Positions 37,056-42,500 of a stretch of 42,500 nucleotides of DNA are shown one piece after another. The first letter of the stretch is position 1. Every line of letters begins with the position of its first letter. Source of the DNA: Prorocentrum cordatum (taxonomy: Eukaryota; Sar; Dinophyceae; Prorocentrales; Prorocentraceae). The stretch is taken from the NCBI GenBank assembly GCA_963575745.1, contig CAUYUJ010019348.1, forward strand, positions 500,228-542,727. Reading direction: 5' to 3'. The position numbers and the translations under genes were made by a program. A model generated the notes under the pieces. That model was not told where the DNA came from. It did not search any database and saw only the letters and a program-made list of their open reading frames with translations.

Positions 37056-37310
37056 GCTAATTCTCCTCGTCGTCCTCCTCTTCCTCCTCCTCCTCACTTC
37101 TCACTCTTTCCATGCCCTCCCGCCTTCCTCCTCCTTCCCTTCTCCTCCCTCTCGCCCTCCTTCCTCCTTGCCCTCCTCTTCCTCCTCCTTGCCCTCCTCC
37201 CACCATTCTGACTCCCCCGCTCCCTCCTCCCTCGTCCCCCCAGCCCCCCTCCGCCCTTCTCCCTCCTCCTCCTCCTCCTCCTCCTCCTCCTCCTCCCTGC
37301 TCCAGGAGGC
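37056..37310. repeat. CTC/TCC-rich microsatellite region
   Basis: Almost entirely pyrimidine on the plus strand, with the purest TCC run at about 37261-37298. The Pro-, Ser- and Gly-rich frames here are by-products. Confidence 0.9.
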
Positions 37311-38766
37311 TCGAGCTATTCAAACGGGGTATCATGGAGACAAGAACAGGTTTATGCAGAGTTTCTGGAGACGTAAGTTGATCAATGTGGTGAGCTCGTT
37401 CGACCTCAGTGGATACACACATGGAAGAAGTAGGTACACACATGAGTATAAAGGCGGGTACAGTAGATTGGGTTCAGACCCTCCCAGATAATAACCAGAC
37501 ATCGCAAACGCATATCGATTATTGAAGTAGGAAGGCGCTTGAAGTATATTGGGATCTGGAAATCCAGAAATGCCTACTTTCAACAATCGGCGTGTACCAA
37601 TTGTCAGGTTCAAGGACTTGGTCACTACAGCTACAGGGGGAGGTTCAGTGGAAAGACGATGAGCTGCACGCGGTCAACCTGGAGACCTCTCGTCGCAACA
37701 TTCTGTATTCGTCAGATCAAATGGCTAGGTGGAGAGCTTCGTGCTTAGGTGCACGTGCAGATCCGATGCGAACGTCGAAGCACTTCCTGTGGATGGCCAG
37801 GCCGCTTTGCCGCAGTGCTCGAGCAGTGTGTTCCTTTGTGGCATGTTCTTGAGCGCGGCCCTCATCCTGCCACGTGGGATATACCTCGAAAGGAGCCTCA
37901 CCTGGCTCCGCTTCGCCTCGGAGATGTGCATTACGTCTGTCGTAACTACAGTCCGTCGGCAAGCCTGAGACGGGATGGGCTCCACCCGCGGTGGGCTTTG
38001 CAGCATTATGAGGGCACCAGTACAAGCTCTTGGACCTCCTCACGCTTCTTGAGATTGATCCTGCTATCGCGGTGTTTCTTCCGAATGTGGTTTTCCTGGA
38101 CGAGCCGACGGGAGGGGTCAGGCCGATTGGATTACTGTGTTTCGTCGTGGAACTCTGGAGCACACAGAGGCAACCTTACTGCAAGAGTTGAGAGATGTCC
38201 CATGTATTCGAGTTCTTCTGGGGTGCTGGGCAAGACACGATGTGCGAGGGGGCAAGGTGGGTCATCAACCTTCTCGGGGCCCACTGCAAGGCGTCTCGGT
38301 TAGAGTCGGTTTCGGCACTCCTAACATTGACCAACATGTCTGAGAATGTAGAGCATCAACGCTTGCCTACCGCGGCGAAACGCTTCGGCTTCCCAATCTG
38401 ATTGATTGGAAGATACTGATGGTATCTACGCTGGCTTCCGCATGCGGTGGGGCAACCTCGGAGGTCGCGTCAACGAACGGTACTGTTGTTGCCGGCTGCT
38501 CAGGTGCGATAACCGTTGCCAACATGCGGTTATTCGGCCCGTTGCTGGAGGCACGTGAGCACAGGCATCCTCTGTATCTGCAGAATGTTGTGGACGACAT
38601 CGCGCTGCAGATCTGTGCGCCAAGCTTGCAAGTGGCTCAACAGCTAGCGCGAAGAGTCGAATCGCGTTTTAAGTCGTTTAGGGACTTGCACTTCACTGTG
38701 GAATGTAAGAAAAGAGCCTGCCTCTGCACAAAGGAGGTCGGTTCTCACTTCCGAGGGTTGTGATCC

Positions 38767-38778
38767 CTGCCAACTACG
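38767..38778. repeat. 12-base direct repeat, left copy (target duplication)
   Basis: CTGCCAACTACG, identical to 40512-40523. It sits where LINE2 reverse transcriptase sequence ends. Confidence 0.7.
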
Positions 38779-40511
38779 CACACGCACTTGACCTCGCGGA
38801 TTTAAACCCAAACCCATGCGCTGGACACATGATGGTGCCGGCTTGAGCGCTGATGGTGACGGCTCGTCCTGCCGTCGGCGGCGGTGAACTTCGGGGATTG
38901 TTGGCGCGGCTTCTCATCTGCATGCTCATCCTTGTTCCTCAATCGTATCTGTCGAACTCTTCGAGAAATAGGCTGACGTCGGCTATGATGGCGACGAAGT
39001 GCGCGTCGTCATCATCAGTTACCAGCACGCCTGCGACCTCATCGGTCATCAAGTTGATGAGTGCCCAGGCCATGATCGAGTGCACGGAAGCGGGCTTGCG
39101 CAAGGTGCTGAAACCACCAATCCCTCCCTGGCCCCCGGGTGCTGGTCAAGCGGATTGCTTGCCCGTGCAAGTCGGAGTGGGCCTTTCCTCGTTGCCACTG
39201 GCAACGAGTTCTACTCCTACGCCGCCTGCTCTTCCATCCATTCCGAACGAACTGAAGCTGGACCAATACGACACGGGGAACTACAAGCAGAGGAAGAAGC
39301 ACAATAAGAGCGGATGGAAACACACCTTCGGCAAACACCTAAAGGACCACACGATCAAGAAGAGCACCGCGACGGCGGTGAGCTTCCGTTCCCATGCCGC
39401 CAACGCCAGGGATCTTCCAGAACGTGGATCGCACAGCCAGGAGTCGAGTGTACTTCAAAGGCCGACGATAGCGACCAGGAATACGCCGAGCTTGCCTACA
39501 CCACCGCCGCGGCCTCTGGGCTCAAGGGCACCGAGGACGCCTCCGAGGAAACAATCTCGCCTGCCTGCCCCACCTAAGGCAGCAAAGTCTTCCTGAAGGT
39601 CCTCCTCACCGAGGCCGCGTTGAAGGAGAAGCGGAGGGCCGAGCGGCTCAAGAAGAAGCAGGAGGTGAAGGAGAAGATGGGCATTGACACTTTCAAGTTG
39701 GAGCAGACTTGGTGGCGTCGGCGAGTCGACGAAAGCGAGGCCGATTACTGCGTTCGGTATAGTGGCGATGGTTCTGAAGTGAAAGATGCAGTGTCTTTCC
39801 AGACGGAGCTGGTCCTGTTCACACATTGGGAGGTCATGAGCCATTTTTGTTCCTTGGAGGCGTTCCTGATGATGATGCTCCTGAGGTGGTTCCTGAAGGC
39901 GCTGGGTTTTCCAGCGATGGCAGGGATCGCGCGTTGCAGCCCCAGAGAAAAACGACGTCGACCAGCGAATGCGGCTCGTTTTCGGGGACCAGGCGCTGAA
40001 TGCGATGAAGCTGATGGTCAACCTTGAGGAGGGCGCGATCTCGGAGCACACGTTCAACGAGCCTGTGAAGGCCTCACGGGTATCATGATGGGCGAATTTA
40101 TCGTGCGCGAACTACTGCAACAAAGCACGGCGAGTTAGACACTTCATGCTTGGATGCATTCTGAGGCACATCAAGACCATACCAAACCAAAGGAATTCTC
40201 AATCGTTCGTCGTCGCCCTCCTCCCCCTGCCCCGGCACGTTTTTTGGCGCGTGTGTGTGTGTAGAATGTCATGGCTTTGGCATGTTGTTGCTCCTCTTCT
40301 GCACGCGTTTGGCGTGTCCGCATCGCTCTGCCAAAGCGCCGTGCCATAAGCTGGCGCATGGCTTCTGTCTGTCTGGTCTACAGCTAAGACGGGGCGCTGT
40401 CGTGGCTCAAACTTCCTCCACCTGTAAGTGGCGCAGCCTTTTCCTGCTTGTTGGTCCTTTCGGGAGCCTAAACTGCAACAATCCACAGCAATAACAACAA
40501 TAACAACAACT
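38779..40511. mobile_element. ~1.73 kb unidentified insertion in LINE2
   Basis: The insert is bounded by identical 12-base repeats, lacks LTRs and terminal inverted repeats, and ends at the right with an AAC/AATAAC simple-repeat tail (about 40488-40510). Long target duplications plus a simple-repeat tail are typical of elements inserted by target-primed reverse transcription, that is a LINE, SINE or processed gene copy. The tail orientation suggests the plus strand is the sense strand. No spliced-leader relic is seen at the left end. Coding content is described separately and is not recognised. Confidence 0.6.
38853..40075 (+). pseudogene. Unrecognised coding-like sequence inside the LINE2 insertion
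   Basis: The frame from 38853 to 39596 has a Ser/Thr-rich first part and then LKLDQYDTGNYKQRKKHNKS and HTFGKHLKDHTIKKSTATAV. A second frame (39314 onward) reads DDSDQEYAELAYTTAAASGL, passes one TAA (39575-39577) and continues as SKVFLKVLLTEAALKEKR, a Lys/Glu-rich helix, and MGIDTFKLEQTWWRRRVDES to about 39850. A third stretch in yet another frame (39950-40075) reads RMRLVFGDQALNAMKLMVNL. The pieces look like a decayed protein gene, possibly a retrocopy of a host gene. I cannot name the family. Confidence 0.4.
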
Positions 40512-40523
40512 CTGCCAACTACG
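40512..40523. repeat. 12-base direct repeat, right copy (target duplication)
   Basis: CTGCCAACTACG follows the AAC-rich tail, and LINE2 sequence resumes after it. Confidence 0.7.
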
Positions 40524-42195
40524 TGCAGGACTGGCACCGCGAGGAAGTTGGATACGACTGCAACCTTGAGATGAGTAAGAAAGGTCAACATACAGAGTGT
40601 TCAGTTATCCAACGAGGTGTCTCTGTCACGGAGGCTTCAGGTACTGCAAGGGGCTAGGGCTGATATTTACATGTTGCATCGGATGGGTCCGACGGCGGTG
40701 GCTCTTTGGGGCTCCAGCGTCTCTGGACTGGGTCCCCCACCAAAATGGCTGGCCTGCGGATTGCGGCTGTGAGCTCATGAGGCAGGCTTCCCAGGGGTGC
40801 TCCTGTTTGGCACAGATTGTACACGTATGACCGTGGCATCAACATCGATTTCTTGTTAGTTTATGTTGGGCACGTGAGTTTCGTGTGGACAGCGGCTGTC
40901 TGGGAGGCGGTGCCGAATGCGCAGGTCCTGGACAGCACTCTCAGCCACGCCAGCAGCACGATTCGCAAGGTGGTTCACCCTTGGCGCTCAACCTTCTCTT
41001 TACGGATGTTGCACTGCTGGATCTTCGAGGAATTGGGTGGGACCTCGAAGACAAAACTCACATTGTGTCCGACCTGGGGTTAGGATATGACCTGCTTCGG
41101 TTGTCGCCTCTGCAGATTCGGGATGTGGTTCATCAAGAAGTGGCCCGAGGTTACGATCGTCGTGCCCTATTCCTGCAGGGCGGCCCTGGTGGACCGCCCG
41201 TGTTCCCGATGTTCTGAGGTAGCATATCTCGGCGTTTTCGGTATACGAATTCGACGTGGACCACGCACCACCAACGCTGTTTGAAAGGCCTGTCCTCCAA
41301 AGGGCACTGGCCACAGGCTCGTTTGTTCAGCCACGGCCTCTCAGGTATTTAGTGGTGCGCCTGGCACATTATGGCATCGGCAGTACGAGTGCCCAGCTCA
41401 GGCTAGCCTTTGGCTCGATCATGAAAGAGCCGAATTGATGAATCGTGCTCAGAATGTGAAACATCGATGGCACGTCATGAGTGGAAAAGGCTTGCTAGAA
41501 ACATTTTCCCAGACCCCAGCTCGATATTTGAACTTCCTGAGGTCCAGGAGACGGTCTTGTGGCACAATCGGCCCCGTTCAGGTGCTCTCTCTCTCTCTCT
41601 CTCAATATTGCTATTCTTGGACGGCTTGGCCAAGTGGATGGGGCTGTCGGGCATGTCCAGGGCTGGCTGGGCTATATGCAATGTGGACAAACTTGAAAAC
41701 CTAATTTCGGCGGCGTACGGGCCTGCTCCTGTGAGCACCGCAACGCAGCAATCCAGCAAGGACGGGGAGGACTATGCTGTGCATAGGTTGACCCAGCTTG
41801 GGCTCCCCCCCCTTCCAGCTGCACATAGACTGTCAGTCTACGGTAGATGCTCTGGCCCAAGGACCTGGGTCTTCTGAGGGCCCTTGGGCTCCTAGAGGGG
41901 CATCTCTGGGGGCCCTTCTGGAGTGCCTTCAGTGCTAGCGATTTTGTCTGTGAGAAGACTCTGGCCCACGCGACGGCCACCGATGTCCACTCGGGGTGCG
42001 CAATTTTCTGGGAGCTGCGTGCCAAACAGCACCCGGATCGTTTCGCCAAAGACAGAAGTCGACGTCCACGGCCGCACCGAGGAAGATGTGCACCTATGGC
42101 GCGGGCTCCGCAATTCAGCAGCTGAGGCGGCCAGGTGGGCGGCAATCCTTGAGGTCGCTATCTCGGGGGCCTCTGTCAAAGACACGTCGGGGATC

Positions 42196-42320
42196 TACTG
42201 ACCCGGGTCAACCCAGACCCGGGTCAATCGGGCCTTGCAGGATCCTGCAGGGCCAGTGTCGCACTGACCTGTGTTTGGGTGCAGTAGCTATCCTGCAGGA
42301 TCCTGCGGGACCTTGCAGGA
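42196..42320. repeat. Palindromic GACCCGGGTCAA and TGCAGGATCCTGCA pieces
   Basis: Two GACCCGGGTCAA palindromes lie at about 42201-42226. They are followed by repeated TTGCAGGATCCTGC palindromes at about 42236, 42293 and 42313. No gene. Confidence 0.7.
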
Positions 42321-42329
42321 TCCTCCCTA

Positions 42330-42500
42330 TCCCCTCCTCCCCTCCCGTTCAGCCTCCCTCGCGGGATGACTCGGGATGTCGCGCCCGTCCCCAACAACCT
42401 CCTCAACCCTCCCTCCCTCCCTCCCTCCTCTCCTCTCCTCCCCTCCCGTTCAGCCTCCCTCGCGGGATGACTCGAGACGTCGCGCCCGTCCCCAACAACC
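42330..42500. repeat. Start of a ~101-base tandem repeat, cut by the window end
   Basis: CCTCCCGTTCAGCCTCCCTC with the following GCGGGATGACTCG and CGCGCCCGTCCCCAACAACC occurs at 42341 and again at 42442, with a CCCT run in between. The second copy reaches the last base of the window. Confidence 0.8.

Larger units (their letters stand above)
37325..42200 (+). pseudogene. Decayed LINE (non-LTR retrotransposon) with RT and RNase H, split by an insertion (LINE2)
   Basis: Frames change often, but the order is that of a LINE. A weak endonuclease-like end lies at 37390-37480 (YTHEYKGGYSRL, where relatives have SRLDR). The reverse transcriptase has FLDEPTGGVRPIGLL (EPTGG at 38102) and WEMSHVFEFFWGAG-like pieces. 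Then come VVAGCSGAITVANMRLFGPLL and VVDDIALQ, the YVDD box (38587-38598), and FTVECKKRACLC. LINE sequence stops at 38778 and resumes at 40512 with the post-RT piece GPTAVALWGSSVSGLGPP, then IGWDLEDKTHIV and LSPLQIRDVVHQEVAR (41024-41170). RNase H shows FLDGLA (first Asp at 41630, DGS changed to DGL), RAGWAI, DGEDYAVHRL, HIDCQSTVDAL (second Asp at 41828) and KTLAHATATDV...WELR...DRFAK (41955-42050). It is related to but distinct from LINE1. The reverse transcriptase would have copied its RNA at a nicked target. The copy is inactive. Confidence 0.78.

Noticed and set aside
37025-37060. tRNA-like stretch TGGCGCAACTGGTAGCTGCGC, matching an internal A box
   Set aside because: No cloverleaf, no anticodon arm and no B box at tRNA distance. 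A pyrimidine microsatellite follows at once.
40735-40765. AGCCATTTTGG on the minus strand, as in the dinoflagellate spliced leader
   Set aside because: Only 11 bases match and the rest of the leader is absent. It lies inside readable LINE2 sequence, so chance is likely.

Overview
The window looks like non-genic nuclear DNA of a dinoflagellate. The reasons are its GC-rich codon use, its Ty1/copia elements of the type that carries an extra methyltransferase-like domain between protease and integrase, its non-LTR (LINE) elements with a CxxC zinc motif and an RNase H after the reverse transcriptase, and the mass of micro-, mini- and macrosatellites. I see no host gene that I can defend, no rRNA or tRNA gene, and no CRISPR array. 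The assignment to dinoflagellates is inferred from element style; no spliced-leader or 18S sequence is present to prove it. Layout: 1-1060 holds a GC-rich stretch and a short tandem repeat. 1075-3000 is a decayed LINE 3' half on the plus strand (post-RT region, CxxC motif, RNase H, terminal zinc motif). 3000-5069 is mostly unassigned, with a CCT microsatellite and a degenerate minisatellite. 5069-12715 is a tandem macrosatellite of roughly 0.5-1.7 kb units. Full units have a conserved head, an imperfect ACG/GAC trinucleotide core, two related ~200-base blocks and a hairpin. One unit contains a 167-base inverted-repeat element with a 5-base target duplication. 12718-17400 is a run of unrelated minisatellites with periods of about 16, 20, 72, 102, 340 and 43 bases. 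17606-35889 is one complete Ty1/copia LTR retrotransposon on the plus strand (outer element), with ~405-base LTRs, an ACCCC target duplication, a primer site and a polypurine tract. A second complete Ty1/copia element on the minus strand (inner element, 21674-31285; 190-base LTRs; CAAG duplication) sits inside its integrase gene. 35890-37330 is repeats and an unassigned stretch. 37330-42200 is a second decayed LINE on the plus strand, itself split by a ~1.7 kb insertion with a 12-base target duplication. The last 300 bases begin another ~101-base tandem repeat. How the parts relate: this is a record of layered insertion. The LTRs of the outer element differ at about 38 of 403 aligned bases, those of the inner one at 4 of 190, in agreement with the nesting order. 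In the outer element at least ten in-frame stops interrupt otherwise readable frames. All are TAG or TGA and each can be explained by a C-to-T (or G-to-A) change from CAG, CGA or TGG, which points to cytosine-deamination decay, or less likely to recoding. Both copia elements carry the same extra domain, with ordered motifs like those of a SAM-dependent methyltransferase fold, placed between protease and integrase. The outer element also has additional, unrecognised coding sequence after its RNase H. These two features, the split LINE2 insertion and the hairpin-bearing macrosatellite are the parts most likely to be undescribed.
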